Counted from the first letter of the stretch, positions 32,907 through 43,123 are shown. The stretch is DNA of 64,000 nucleotides from Xanthocytophaga flava (GCF_030068545.1 NZ_JASJOR010000026.1:1-64000); one strand, 5' to 3'. The notes: a model not told the origin generated them from the letters alone. Program-made: numbers and translations.

Positions 32907-35900
32907 TTAGTTCATAAACTGATCAAACAATATAGATACATAGTACATGCCTCCAAATGTTGGATTGCCCCAGGATTGTGTATAGCCCTTATTCAGAATG
33001 TTTGATCCGCCGAGTTTGATGATGGATTTAATCGCAGTGACTTTATAGTTCACCTGTGCATCCAGCGTTCCATAAGCAGGTACTATACTCTTGTTCTGTC
33101 CTCTGATAACCCCGCCAACAAAGCTGGATTGCCATACAAACTGATCCTGCCAGCGCCATGTCAGGCTAAATCCAAGGTTTTTAATCACATTCCGATTGCC
33201 AAACGATAAATTATAACGATACTCTGGTGTGTTAAAAGCTGTTTCAAACCCTGCTGGCAGCTTGTCTGTGTTTAGAAGTTTGTTGTAGGATACATTGCCG
33301 CCCACTGAGAAGTTCTTAGGTAGCAGGTAATCAATGCCAAGTGCCCAGCCGTGATTGTTTAGATTCTGAGTGACATTGACAGGAAAGCTATATACACTGC
33401 GGGTAGTAGAGCTAAGCAGGGAGATAGGAGAGGACACACCATCATTCGGAATATCCTGAACCACTACCTGACCACCATCAAAATTCACAAAGGTGTTATA
33501 GTAATAATAGGCATCTATGAAAAGGCGATTGGAAATCAAACCTTTGTAACCCACTTCGACAGTACGCACCCGCTCAGGCTGGTAGCCCCGGAATATATGT
33601 TGTTGTAACAATGAAGCGGCCTGCTGAGGGTTTTGTCCCTGTTGTACAGCTGCTCCGAAAGCTTGCACAGACTGGAGCGTATAGACAGGGTTATTGACCA
33701 TATTGTATCGCTCCCGGAAAATAGGCAGACCACCCAGAATGCGGGATTGTGGAGTAAGCAGGTCAATATATTGAGCTTGTGTAGTAGGAATACGAAAGCC
33801 TGTCTGAAAGGAAGCGCGAATATTGTGTACCTTAGCTAATGTCAGTACGGCAGAAGCTCTGGGGTTAAACTGACCTTTGAAGTTCTGGTTTTTATCATAG
33901 CGAACAGAGGCAGTCAGTTTTAGTTTGTCTTCCAATAACTTCTTTCCACCCTGTATATAGCCTCCATATTCGTGAATCTTGAATTCATTACCGTTGTCGT
34001 CTGTGGCAAAAAGCGTCTTATTAGAGTTTAGTGTGTATAGTCTATAGTTTCCACCCACAATGATTTCCACCATAGTAGGACTGAGAATCTTGTTAAAGTT
34101 GTACATGCCCTCCACATGGTACATATTGGTTTTGTCTGTAAACCGGGCCCCGACTCCTTCCGAATTTCCGGGGATGGGACGTGACTTAATAGCAGACACA
34201 GCATCGTTAAAAGCTGTGGTTCCGGGAACCAGCCGTCCCTGATCTGCTACACCACGTGCCTGATTGTGAAGGGTGCCGGCGTTACTACCTGCTGCTGCCT
34301 GAGCTGCCGCAATGGCATTTTCTCCGGATTGTCCACTTGCCAGAGCTACCAGTAATGCTGTTGCATAGGTCTGAAATGCGCCAGTGGCATAGGCACCGAA
34401 ATATTGAGGGAACCAGGTAGTACTCGGTTTCCATGCTTCATTTACTCCAGAGCCCAATACTCCTATAGCATACGAATCACCGGAATTTTCCTGAGTAGTA
34501 TAGGTACGTACAAAAAAGTTAGACCCTCGAACTTCCGCTTTGTATTGACCCAAATTAAAATTAGCCAGCGAATATCGGTCTGAGCCTGTATATACAGTGG
34601 TTCCTGTACCATAATTAGCCTGCAGAATAGCTTCTACACCTTCAGTAATACGCCAGTGCAACGCACCACTCAACTTTAAACTATGTGTGTTGTAGTTAGC
34701 CAGATCTCTTTCTGCATAGCCTGTACGTGAGACGGATACATTAGGAATCATCTGGTTAAATAGTTGCTGAGGGGTAAGCCCTGTGAGTTCGGGTAGCGTT
34801 TTGTTGCCTGCCTGTGGAATCTGAGTAGTCGCAATAGCTCCCAGAAATTGAGAGGTGCCACCAGCACCCGTACCTGGTTGTCCATTGCCATACAAACTTG
34901 TATAGAGGTTAACATTGGTTTCATCACCATAGGTATTTATGCCGTTGTATCCAGGATTCGTTTGCTGGGTACTGCTTAAGGAGGAACCATTCAGCAAACT
35001 TTGATCGCGGGTATCCGTAGCCTGCCAGTCTTTGGCAGTCAGGTAATTGATATTTATCTTAAATGCTATTTTGTCATTGAACGCTTTGGCATACCGGAGT
35101 GCAAAGTCATAAAAAGGCGTAGTAGCCTCAGAACGGTTGGATTCGTTCATAATACCTGCCTTTGCATAGCCACTGAGCCCCTGGTATTGGAAGGGGTTTT
35201 TGCTATTCATCAGAATAATGCCATTGATTGCATTGGGACCATATAACGCTGAAGCTGCTCCTGGCAACATTTCTACACTTTCCAGATCCAGTTCCGAAAT
35301 GCCTACTACATTGCCTACTGCAAAGTTCAATCCTGGTGCCTGGTTATCCATTCCATCAATCAATTGTACTACCCGGGTATTACCATTGGAATTAAATCCA
35401 CGGGTATTGATAGAGCGGAATAATAAGCTTTGGGAACTCATTTCAACTCCTTTCAGATTGATAAGAGCATCGAAAAAGCTAGGTGTGGCTGCATACCGTA
35501 TCGAACGTAAATCGAGTTTTTCAACTGTAACAGGAGACTGCAATACAGATTCTTCTACACGGGATGCAGCTACCACCACTTCCTGACCCAGAATAACCTG
35601 CTCTGTCATCTCTATGGCAAGATCTGATTTACTACTGGTAATTTCTTGTTCCAGGGTTTTATAGCCTACCGAAGAAATCGTGAGTATAAAGGGAGGTGGA
35701 GTATTGGTAGTCAGAAGAAAGTTGCCTTTGGTATCCGTAGTGGTACCGAGCACTTTTCCTTTAACAGTAATACTTACTCCTGCTAAAGGGGCTTTGGTTA
35801 GCGAGTCTGTGATAGTTCCGGAAACTGTCACAGATTGTGCCTCTGTCTGAGTGAGGATTCCTATAAGGAAAGATAGAGCCAGAAAAATTTTCTTTGTAGA

Positions 35901-35912
35901 AAATGGTCTCAT
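32907..35912 (-). CDS. TonB-dependent outer-membrane receptor
   Basis: This 1001-residue protein has a signal peptide (to about residue 25, TEAQ), a carboxypeptidase-regulatory-like domain at about 27-105 (VSGTITDSLTKAPLAGVSIT), a plug (near 120-240, with LDLESVEMLPGAASALYGPN) and a large barrel ending YVSILFDQFMN. Such receptors import siderophores, vitamins or oligosaccharides with TonB energy. No SusD partner is next to it, so a polysaccharide system is less likely; the substrate is unknown. It is monocistronic, on the minus strand. Confidence 0.88.
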   Translation of the reverse strand: MRPFSTKKIFLALSFLIGILTQTEAQSVTVSGTITDSLTKAPLAGVSITVKGKVLGTTTDTKGNFLLTTNTPPPFILTISSVGYKTLEQEITSSKSDLAIEMTEQVILGQEVVVAASRVEESVLQSPVTVEKLDLRSIRYAATPSFFDALINLKGVEMSSQSLLFRSINTRGFNSNGNTRVVQLIDGMDNQAPGLNFAVGNVVGISELDLESVEMLPGAASALYGPNAINGIILMNSKNPFQYQGLSGYAKAGIMNESNRSEATTPFYDFALRYAKAFNDKIAFKININYLTAKDWQATDTRDQSLLNGSSLSSTQQTNPGYNGINTYGDETNVNLYTSLYGNGQPGTGAGGTSQFLGAIATTQIPQAGNKTLPELTGLTPQQLFNQMIPNVSVSRTGYAERDLANYNTHSLKLSGALHWRITEGVEAILQANYGTGTTVYTGSDRYSLANFNLGQYKAEVRGSNFFVRTYTTQENSGDSYAIGVLGSGVNEAWKPSTTWFPQYFGAYATGAFQTYATALLVALASGQSGENAIAAAQAAAGSNAGTLHNQARGVADQGRLVPGTTAFNDAVSAIKSRPIPGNSEGVGARFTDKTNMYHVEGMYNFNKILSPTMVEIIVGGNYRLYTLNSNKTLFATDDNGNEFKIHEYGGYIQGGKKLLEDKLKLTASVRYDKNQNFKGQFNPRASAVLTLAKVHNIRASFQTGFRIPTTQAQYIDLLTPQSRILGGLPIFRERYNMVNNPVYTLQSVQAFGAAVQQGQNPQQAASLLQQHIFRGYQPERVRTVEVGYKGLISNRLFIDAYYYYNTFVNFDGGQVVVQDIPNDGVSSPISLLSSTTRSVYSFPVNVTQNLNNHGWALGIDYLLPKNFSVGGNVSYNKLLNTDKLPAGFETAFNTPEYRYNLSFGNRNVIKNLGFSLTWRWQDQFVWQSSFVGGVIRGQNKSIVPAYGTLDAQVNYKVTAIKSIIKLGGSNILNKGYTQSWGNPTFGGMYYVSILFDQFMN

Positions 35913-36361
35913 AAACAGATTGTTATGGTGCTATAGATAATGAATCTATAAGAAATATATTATTTAATTTAAAGAATATGTGCGTTTTGTTATATTTTAT
36001 TTTTGGGATTTTTTCTGACTATATTTAATATCCAGTAATGCCCTGAAAATGAGACTTTTGTGTTTTGGTTTTATCTGGGGATGGAGTGTTTTATCAAGGT
36101 TTTTATGTATGTGTACATTGAAATACAGGGTGTTCTGTTAAAATGTATACTAACTAAATTGGCTAAAAAGGTTTTTCGTGAAAAACAAAACTTGCTTCCC
36201 GCTTTGGTTTCTTTTTTCACTTATCTCATTTATAATTGCAAAAAAGAGAAATACCAGAAATAGATATAGTAGATGATAGCAGTCAGATCATTTGCTCCAT
36301 TTACAATTTTTACTGTTTACAGATCATATATCCTTTGTTAACGTTAACCTAGTCAATACTC
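35913..36361. other. Intergenic region with GTTAACGTTAAC palindrome
   Basis: An AT-rich gap between divergent genes. A 12-bp perfect palindrome GTTAACGTTAAC (36338-36349) ends 12 bp before the oxidoreductase start; its AACGTT centre is the style of LacI-family operators. A 67-codon open frame at 36060 lacks protein-like composition and is not called. Confidence 0.45.
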
Positions 36362-37519
36362 ATGAATAGAAAGATGCGAATGGGAATGGTAGGAGGGGGA
36401 ATCGGAGCTTTTATCGGAGCCGTACACCGTATGGCCGCTGCCATAGATAATGAAATAGAACTTGTATGCGGTGCGTTCAGCAGTGATCCTGAACGTTCCA
36501 AACAGTCAGGTGAAATGTTATACCTGCCGGAAGAGCGGGTATATCCGGATTATCGTACGATGATTCTGGAAGAAAAGAAGCTGCCAGAAGGTCAGCGGAT
36601 GGACTTTGTGGCTATTGTAACGCCTAACCATATGCACTTTGGACCAGCTAAGATGGCATTGGAAAATGGGTTTCATGTAGTGCTGGACAAACCCATGACC
36701 TTAAATACAGAAGAAGCAAAAGAGCTGAAAGAGGTAATTGAGAAGTCCGGATTGCTGTTCTGTCTGACACATAACTATACCGGCTATCCGATGGTAAAAG
36801 AAGCCCGTAGCATTATTGCATCAGGAAAGTTGGGCAAGATCCGCAAAGTGGTAGTAGAATATCCGCAAGGCTGGCTCAATGCACTGGTTGAGGCTAGTGG
36901 CAATAAACAGGCGGAATGGCGTACAGACCCTGCACGTTCAGGTGCTGCAGGTTGTATTGGAGACATTGGTACTCACGCCTTTAACCTGGCCGAATACATC
37001 ACAGATCTGAAAGTAACTGAAATCTGTGCTGACCTGACTACCTTTGTAGAGGGACGTAAGCTGGAAGATGATGCCAATCTTTTACTGCATTTTGAAAATG
37101 GAGCAAAAGGAGTACTGCATTCCAGCCAGATCTCAGTAGGAGAGGAGAATAATTTTAACATCCGTATCTACGGAGAAGTGGGTGGACTGTGGTGGCATCA
37201 GATGGAGCCTAATACATTGGAATATACACAACCTGGCAAGCCTAAACAACTGCTGCGTACAGGAGTGGGCGAACTATCCAATGCCTCTAAAATCAGTACC
37301 CGCATCCCGGCAGGGCACCCTGAAGGCTATATCGAAGCTTTTGCTATTCTATACCGCAACTTTGCCAAAACACTGCGCAGCCGTCTGAAAGGCGAGACAC
37401 CTGATCCGGCCTATCTGGATTTCCCCGGACTGGAAGCAGGTTTGCGTGGTATGTTGTTTATTGATACTGTAATAAAGTCCAACCAAAGCAATGAAAAGTG
37501 GACGAAAATGCTGGAGTAA
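36362..37519 (+). CDS. Gfo/Idh/MocA-family oxidoreductase
   Basis: This 385-residue protein starts with a Rossmann fold (MGMVGGGIGAFIGAVHRMAA), has VTPNHMHFGPAKMALENGFH, the DKP motif in VVLDKPMTLN, and GDIGTHAFNLAEYI in the C-terminal domain. These are the hallmarks of NAD(P)-dependent sugar or inositol dehydrogenases. The particular sugar cannot be read. A terminator follows at 37653, and an AACGTT palindrome sits just upstream, suggesting sugar-responsive control. It is distinct from the second Gfo/Idh gene at 45981. Confidence 0.88.
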   Translation: MNRKMRMGMVGGGIGAFIGAVHRMAAAIDNEIELVCGAFSSDPERSKQSGEMLYLPEERVYPDYRTMILEEKKLPEGQRMDFVAIVTPNHMHFGPAKMALENGFHVVLDKPMTLNTEEAKELKEVIEKSGLLFCLTHNYTGYPMVKEARSIIASGKLGKIRKVVVEYPQGWLNALVEASGNKQAEWRTDPARSGAAGCIGDIGTHAFNLAEYITDLKVTEICADLTTFVEGRKLEDDANLLLHFENGAKGVLHSSQISVGEENNFNIRIYGEVGGLWWHQMEPNTLEYTQPGKPKQLLRTGVGELSNASKISTRIPAGHPEGYIEAFAILYRNFAKTLRSRLKGETPDPAYLDFPGLEAGLRGMLFIDTVIKSNQSNEKWTKMLE

Positions 37520-37652
37520 TTTGGTCGCTTAATATAAAGTAGCTTGAATAAATTTTAATTTGAGACTATAGCTTTCAGAATGGCGTAAAATTATTTTAAG
37601 AGTAGACAGTAATCAATGCTGTCATTTTTATACCTCCTTCTATGTTGTTTGG

Positions 37653-37694
37653 AAAAGGAGTGTTCCAACGTTTGTGGAATACTCCTTTTCGGTT
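37653..37694 (+). terminator. Rho-independent terminator
   Basis: A 15-bp stem (37653-37667 with 37675-37689, one G-T wobble) followed by a T-rich stretch, about 130 bp after the oxidoreductase stop. Confidence 0.75.
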
Positions 37695-37769
37695 TTATTA
37701 CCAGATTGGCTTCTTTATTTTGACGATTTATTGGTTACTTTCGCGCTCTGTTCATTTTTCTATCCTTGT

Positions 37770-38621
37770 ATGAGCACCAAAAAAGAAGGCAATCAATATG
37801 ATAAAATATTCAAAGAAAACCTGGAATCTGTTACTCTGGCACTCATTGAAAAAGTGCTTCAGATTCAGATTGCATCTTATGAAAGACTGCCACAAGAGTT
37901 GCAACGGACTCTGGAGCGCAAACCAGATCAGTTACTGAAAATAACCAACAAACAAGGAGATACGTTTTTACTGCAACTTGAGTTTCAGTTGATAGATGAA
38001 GAAGAAATGATCTATCGGATGTTAGAGTACATAGGATTACTCTGGCGAAAATACAAGCTACCAGTCAAACAGTATGTGATTTTTCTTTCAGATCAGGAGC
38101 CTAGGATGCAAACGAAGATTGAAAAGGAAAATCTTATGTTTTCCTTTTATCTGGTCCAATTTTCTACGATTAGTTATGAGTTATTTCTCTCTTCTGATAA
38201 AGGTGATGAAGTGGTTTTTGCTGTATTAGGCAACTTTGGCAATACCACTCCTGAAACTGCGGCTAGTCTGATTGTACAACGATTAAATCAGACATCAAGT
38301 AATAAACTTGAGCGGGATAAGCACTTGCAACAATTACGTGTATTAGCTAACTTGCGTAAACTAACACCCTTTGTAGAAATCATGATAGAATCTATTTCTC
38401 AATATATCAAAGAAGAAGATGACTTCCTTTTTAAGAAAGGCCAACTAAAAGGAGAAGAGAAAGGTCGTTTGGAAGGGAAACTTGAAGGAATTGAGCAAAA
38501 TAAACGTGAGACTATTTTAAAATTCCTGAAAGATGGAGTCTTAACTACTCAGCAGCTGGCTTCTTATTTTGATGTAACCGAAGAGTTTGTTGAAGATCTG
38601 CGTAAAAACCTGAATCAATAG
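37770..38621 (+). CDS. Rpn-family nuclease / putative transposase, third copy
   Basis: This 283-residue protein is a near twin of the gene at 29078. Both ends are almost identical (EGNQYDKIFKENLESVTLAL at the start, GVLTTQQLASYFDVTEEFVE at the end), while residues about 75-120 differ strongly (MIYRMLEYIGLLWRKYKLPV against MVDRMLEYRAILNRKYDFNV). The core LLQLEFQ is kept. It has an expanded linker, LKGEEKGRLEGKLEGIEQ, probably from repeat slippage. The mosaic pattern suggests recombination between copies. Probably a DNA endonuclease like other Rpn proteins. Confidence 0.82.
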   Translation: MSTKKEGNQYDKIFKENLESVTLALIEKVLQIQIASYERLPQELQRTLERKPDQLLKITNKQGDTFLLQLEFQLIDEEEMIYRMLEYIGLLWRKYKLPVKQYVIFLSDQEPRMQTKIEKENLMFSFYLVQFSTISYELFLSSDKGDEVVFAVLGNFGNTTPETAASLIVQRLNQTSSNKLERDKHLQQLRVLANLRKLTPFVEIMIESISQYIKEEDDFLFKKGQLKGEEKGRLEGKLEGIEQNKRETILKFLKDGVLTTQQLASYFDVTEEFVEDLRKNLNQ

Positions 38622-38708
38622 ATTTTTCTTTCTAAAAGAAAGATAAACCTGGCTTGGATATTCGTTTATACCAAGTTTATGGAACATGCTATAATTATAA
38701 TAGGCCAG

Positions 38709-38738
38709 ACCGATACAAGTCATTGTATCGGTTTTTTG
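38709..38738 (+). terminator. Rho-independent terminator
   Basis: Perfect 10-bp stem ACCGATACAA / TTGTATCGGT (38709-38718, 38723-38732) with a GTCA loop and a T-run, about 90 bp after the third Rpn gene. Confidence 0.9.
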
Positions 38739-38846
38739 TTTTACTAAAGTTAAATACCTTTGGTTAAAAGGTTACTTTCCGGAAAGAGGCTCATAAATTC
38801 AAACGTGTGTCCTAAACACATTTGTTATTACCTAACCTGCAATCGT

Positions 38847-39623
38847 ATGTATACAGAACCTGTCATTACTGTTTCGCACCTGTCAAAGAGTTATGAAAAA
38901 CCGGTGTTGAATGATATCAATTTTACAATTACTCCTGGTCAGATCATTGGGTATCTGGGACCGAATGGAGCTGGAAAAAGCACAACCATTAAAGTGTTGT
39001 CGGGTATGATTACCGATTTTACGGGAGATGTTCAGATTATGGGGATGGATGTACGCAAAGACCCTATTGAAGTAAAAAGACGTATTGGATATATACCTGA
39101 GAACGCCCTGCTATATGATACGCTTACACCTATGGAATACCTGCGTTTTATAGGATTGCTTCATAAGATGGAGTCTGCACGAATTGAGAAAAAGTCACTG
39201 GATCTGTTGCGTATCTTTGATCTTCAGGCTAAAGCCGATACCCGCATGACAGCCTTCTCCAAAGGTATGCGACAAAAGGTGTTGCTTATTGCAGGTTTAC
39301 TGCATAATCCGGATATTATTTTTTTGGATGAACCTCTCTCCGGATTGGATGCCAATGCAGTGATTCTGGTAAAAGAAATTCTCTCCAAGCTGGCATTAGA
39401 GGGCAAAACGCTGTTTTACAGTTCGCATATCATGGATGTGGTAGAGAAGTTTGCTCACCGGATTATGATTCTGCATCAGGGAAAGATTATTGCCGATGGC
39501 TCCTTTGCCGAATTACAGGAACGGGAAAAAACGGAATCTCTGGAGCAGATTTTCACAGAGCTCACTGGTAATCATGCCCATCAGTCTCAGGCAGGTGAGT
39601 TTATAGAAGCACTGCGCGGGTAA
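38847..39623 (+). CDS. ABC transporter ATP-binding protein
   Basis: This 258-residue ATPase has Walker A GPNGAGKST, a signature-like FSKGMRQKVL, Walker B IIFLDEPLSG and the D-loop LDANA. It matches the exporter (ABC-2) class that powers multidrug, lipid or signal export. The ATG at 38847 (MYTEPVITV) is chosen; a longer upstream frame adds implausible residues. The permease gene follows after 37 bp in the same operon. Confidence 0.9.
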   Translation: MYTEPVITVSHLSKSYEKPVLNDINFTITPGQIIGYLGPNGAGKSTTIKVLSGMITDFTGDVQIMGMDVRKDPIEVKRRIGYIPENALLYDTLTPMEYLRFIGLLHKMESARIEKKSLDLLRIFDLQAKADTRMTAFSKGMRQKVLLIAGLLHNPDIIFLDEPLSGLDANAVILVKEILSKLALEGKTLFYSSHIMDVVEKFAHRIMILHQGKIIADGSFAELQEREKTESLEQIFTELTGNHAHQSQAGEFIEALRG

Positions 39624-39660
39624 TATGAGATGTTTTTCTATCAACAAATCACATTAAAAC

Positions 39661-41328
39661 ATGAGTAAAATTGTACTGTTTATTCTGGATCTGTTAAAGG
39701 GTGTATTTCAATCTTTACACATTGACTATAGCCAGTTGCGGGCCATTCTGGAGATAAAGCTGCTGATGGACAAACGTCGTAAACCAGCAGCTTTTGCAAA
39801 TCAGCCCAGTAAGTCAGATGCTAACACGAAGTATCAGTACTGGATAGCGATTTTTATGTATGCTATACTGGGTGGTCTGGTAGGAAGCCTCATCTTTGCC
39901 ATGCCTAATGTATACTGGGCTACGACTATTGTGTTTGCCTATATTATGGTGATGACAATTATGACACTGATTACAGACTTTGCCTCTGTCGTAATGGATA
40001 CTACCGATTATGCTATTCTGTCACCTCGCCCAGTAGATAGCCGTACAGTATGGATGGCTCGATTGATCCATGTAGTAGTGTATGTACTTACACTTACTTT
40101 CTCAGTGGCATTGCTACCTATTGTTTTTGTAGGAATTAAATATGGATTGGGTGCCTTGCTTCTGTTTGTGGTGTTGGTAATTCTGTCTGCTTTATTTGCC
40201 GTGTTTCTGACCAATCTGCTGTATGTGTTGTTAATACGGTTTACCAGTGAAGCTCGTTTAAAGCAGATTATTGCTTATGTGCAAATTGGCTTTACTATGG
40301 TCTTTGTGTCTGGCTATCAGATACTACCCCGGCTTATCAAAGTAGAGATGTTGCAGAGTATCTCTCTGGAAGTTGTGTGGTGGCAATATCTGGTTCCGCC
40401 TTTCTGGATGGGAGGGATTATGGATGCATTTGTCAGCAGGCATTTTGAGACTCCCTATATTGTTTTCACTTTGCTGGCTGTTGCTTTACCTATAGGAATT
40501 ATTTACCTGATGAATAGTGCTGTCTCTAAAAGCTTTAGCCGGAAATTGCTGGAGATGAATGACGCCTCTGGTGATAAAAACGAAACAGGTACGACAGAGG
40601 ATAGAAGCAAAAAGCCTCTTTCTGAGAGACTATCAGCAATCTTTACCCGCCATCCGCTGGAGAAAATGGGTTTTGAACTTACCTGGAAAATTACCAGTCG
40701 GGATCAGAAGTTCAAGATGCGTACCTATCCGACACTGGGTGTAATGATTCCTACTATTTTTGTATTTCTGAGAGGGCAACAACTAGGGCAAAGTGACTGG
40801 CAATACATTCTGATTTTATATGCCATGTCATTTGCTATCAACGCCTTTTATACAAACATCCAGTTCTCGGATGATTATAAAGCTACCTGGTTTTATGGCT
40901 CTGTACCTGCTGACCCGCCAGGATATATTTTGTCCGGAGCGCTAAAAGCTGTATTCATCAAGTTTATTCTTCCGGTTTATGCATTCCTGATCGCCGCTAT
41001 CTTCTGGTTTTGGGGAATAGATGCACTGGCCAATGTAATTCTGGCGTTGTTCAATAACATGCTGTTTATCTGCATTTTTGCATTGATCTCTCCGAAGCGG
41101 TTTCCTTTCTCACAGGCTCCTGCTGAGGCACAACAGGCTTCGAGTATTGGTGTTGCCTTACTAATGATGATGGTAAGTACCATGATAGGATTTGCCCACT
41201 ATGGATTAGCTCGTTTTCCGACTGGTATCTGGATTGCCATAGCCGTTGTAGGTGGTACAGTATTTTATTTTCTACGATTGTATAGTCAGACCACCTGGAG
41301 CCAGATACGGGCGTCTGTGATAGATTGA
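39661..41328 (+). CDS. ABC exporter permease
   Basis: This 555-residue protein has about a dozen hydrophobic segments (for example AIFMYAILGGLVGSLIFAMP, WLARLIHVVVY-type and LILYAMSFAINAFYT regions) with a soluble loop near residues 300-330 (GDKNETGTTEDRSKKPLSER). It is paired with the ATPase immediately upstream, so together they form an ABC-2-type exporter of unknown substrate. No peptidase or membrane-fusion protein is adjacent. Confidence 0.75.
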   Translation: MSKIVLFILDLLKGVFQSLHIDYSQLRAILEIKLLMDKRRKPAAFANQPSKSDANTKYQYWIAIFMYAILGGLVGSLIFAMPNVYWATTIVFAYIMVMTIMTLITDFASVVMDTTDYAILSPRPVDSRTVWMARLIHVVVYVLTLTFSVALLPIVFVGIKYGLGALLLFVVLVILSALFAVFLTNLLYVLLIRFTSEARLKQIIAYVQIGFTMVFVSGYQILPRLIKVEMLQSISLEVVWWQYLVPPFWMGGIMDAFVSRHFETPYIVFTLLAVALPIGIIYLMNSAVSKSFSRKLLEMNDASGDKNETGTTEDRSKKPLSERLSAIFTRHPLEKMGFELTWKITSRDQKFKMRTYPTLGVMIPTIFVFLRGQQLGQSDWQYILILYAMSFAINAFYTNIQFSDDYKATWFYGSVPADPPGYILSGALKAVFIKFILPVYAFLIAAIFWFWGIDALANVILALFNNMLFICIFALISPKRFPFSQAPAEAQQASSIGVALLMMMVSTMIGFAHYGLARFPTGIWIAIAVVGGTVFYFLRLYSQTTWSQIRASVID

Positions 41329-41411
41329 ACCAGACGGCCTGACTTTTATGTTATCATGTTACAACAGCAAAAGACTCAATCTGGGTCTTTTTGATAAATA
41401 AACTGGAAGTT

Positions 41412-41774
41412 ATGAAAAAACGTACCTTGGTGGTAGGTGCTTCAGACAATCCTACCCGATATGCTTACAAAGCCGCAACCATGTTGAATGAATATGGTCA
41501 TCCAATTGAGTTGCTGGGATTAAAGTCAGGACAGGTAGCAGGTGCTGCTATCCAACGTGGAGAGCCGGATCTGGAATCCATCGATACGGTTACCTTATAT
41601 GTGGGCACACGCAACCAGCCACCTTTGTATGATTATCTGCTGCGACTAAAACCTAAGCGGATTATTTTCAATCCGGGAACAGAGAATCCGGAATTTGCTC
41701 AGAAAGCCCGACAGCAGGGCATTGAGACGGTGCAGGGTTGTACACTGGTAATGCTTGCTACAGGACAGTTTTAG
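41412..41774 (+). CDS. CoA-binding-domain protein (YccU-like)
   Basis: This 120-residue single Rossmann domain starts MKKRTLVVGASDNPTRYAYK and contains NPGTENPEFAQKARQQGIE and a final QGCTLVML. It matches the CoA_binding_2 family related to the CoA-binding half of succinyl-CoA synthetase. The role in bacteria is unknown. The ATG at 41412 is preferred to an ATG at 41391. A terminator-like hairpin follows. Confidence 0.82.
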   Translation: MKKRTLVVGASDNPTRYAYKAATMLNEYGHPIELLGLKSGQVAGAAIQRGEPDLESIDTVTLYVGTRNQPPLYDYLLRLKPKRIIFNPGTENPEFAQKARQQGIETVQGCTLVMLATGQF

Positions 41775-41801
41775 GGTATTTATATAGTTTGGATGTGAGA
41801 T

Positions 41802-41843
41802 CAGAGCCTATACTTTTTGAGAAGTGTGTAGGCTCTGTTTAGT
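41802..41843 (+). terminator. Terminator hairpin
   Basis: CAGAGCCTATAC (41802-41813) pairs with GTGTAGGCTCTG (41826-41837), one wobble, with a short T-run, 28 bp after the CoA-binding gene. Confidence 0.65.
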
Positions 41844-41861
41844 TATTTGAGAAATCTTCCT

Positions 41862-42440
41862 TCCTGAGTTTGTTTATTGTCCCTTTCAGTGTTCTTCTAC
41901 AGGGCTCTTCAATTTTTGCTTGTCTTTTCCTTGATTAGTTTATAGTCACTTACTTTTCTCTTCCTGTGGCTTCTTCATTTTTTGCTTGCCCAAAAAACGA
42001 AGCAAAAAAGGGCAAAAAATTCCAAAGCTTCGCCCCGCAGGGCCAACGCTAGGCCCGCGGAATTTTTATCCTCACGCACCTACACCACCCTACACTATTG
42101 AAGTGAACATTATTTTCTTTGTATCATGTACTAATTTATAAGGAATAGCCAATAAATAGTCTAGGAGCAACTTTTAGAGGCTACAAAGAGAGTAAAGATT
42201 CCTTAAATCGCGAACCGTTGTAGCTGTGCGTTGGCAATCTTTTTGCCGCGAGGAAAGCCCCTGGCTTTGTGGGTGGGAGGTTCGGCAAAAAGTGCCCTTT
42301 TTTGCTTCGTTTTTTGGGCAAGCAAAAAATGAAGAAGCCACAGGAAGATGGATGAAAGGGATTATAAACTAATCTAGAAAAAGAGATTTCTTAAAAATTA
42401 ATCGTAGTTTTTACTCTTTTTAAAAGTATAGTCATTGGTC
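41862..42440. mobile_element. Nest of MITE-like elements (copies C and D plus a fragment)
   Basis: Copy C (about 41945-42100) is inverted, with stem AAAAAATTCC / GGAATTTTT (42014-42023, 42059-42067). Copy D (about 42180-42440) is direct, with stem CTTTTTGCCG / CGGCAAAAAG (42239-42248, 42283-42292). A tail fragment of a further copy lies at about 41878-41935. All share the TTTTTTGCTTCGTTTTTTGG / GCAAGCAAAAAATGAAG block. No coding capacity. Confidence 0.7.
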
Positions 42441-42451
42441 TTCGCGATAAC

Positions 42452-43093
42452 TCATGTATCTTTCTTTAAAACTTCGATCAGTTCGCTGAGCATCATGGCT
42501 GTGGCACCCCACACAGTTTGCCCTTCCAGATCGAAATACGGAGCCCAGAGAGAAAATCCCCGTACCTGTATTTCTTTGGCAGAGCGGCGGTTGTCATCCA
42601 ACAGATCGGGGAGAGGTACTTCAATAATTTTAGCTACTTCTCGTGAATCAGGTATAAACACAGGAGCTTCGGAAGTGATGCCCACAAACGGATGTACCAT
42701 AAAGTTGCTGGCTATTACCAGCAAGGGCGTTAATGCACCAAGTATCTGCACAGAGTCAGTAGGCACACCTATCTCTTCGTGCATTTCCCGCAGGGCTGTT
42801 GCTACATAGGTAGGATCGGTTTCTTCTACTTTTCCTCCTGGAAAAGCTACCTGTCCACTGTGTGTACCATCATATTCCGGCCTTACAATCAGTGGCAGAT
42901 GCCATATACCCTGCTTCTGATAAAACAATATACACACTGCCCCCTGACGTGTTTTCCCGTCGGTTTTAAAGTTGAGCTGACCTGCATTTCGCAGAGAGCT
43001 TGCCATCTTTTGCTGTGCAGCTTCGCCTGGTAATACATCTGTCAGGCGTTCATGCAGATAATCAGCTAGTTGAGAGTATGTATATTGTATCAC
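42452..43093 (-). CDS. Nudix hydrolase, CoA-pyrophosphatase-like
   Basis: This 213-residue protein has the Nudix box at 86-108 (GGKVEETDP ... REMHEEIGV) preceded by RPEYDGTHSGQVAFPGG, the signature that marks the CoA pyrophosphatase subgroup (NudL/PCD1-like). It probably hydrolyses CoA or oxidised CoA to phosphopantetheine and 3',5'-ADP. It ends inside the repeat nest, a few bases from its right end. The Tgt gene lies 30 bp upstream on the same strand, so they may be co-transcribed. Confidence 0.85.
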   Translation of the reverse strand: MIQYTYSQLADYLHERLTDVLPGEAAQQKMASSLRNAGQLNFKTDGKTRQGAVCILFYQKQGIWHLPLIVRPEYDGTHSGQVAFPGGKVEETDPTYVATALREMHEEIGVPTDSVQILGALTPLLVIASNFMVHPFVGITSEAPVFIPDSREVAKIIEVPLPDLLDDNRRSAKEIQVRGFSLWAPYFDLEGQTVWGATAMMLSELIEVLKKDT

Positions 43094-43123
43094 TGATTGT
43101 TTTCTGATAGATAAAGACGTTTA

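Noticed and set aside
36060..36263. 67-codon frame before the Gfo/Idh gene
   Set aside because: Hydrophobic, AT-rich, no conserved features, in a region likely to be promoter DNA.
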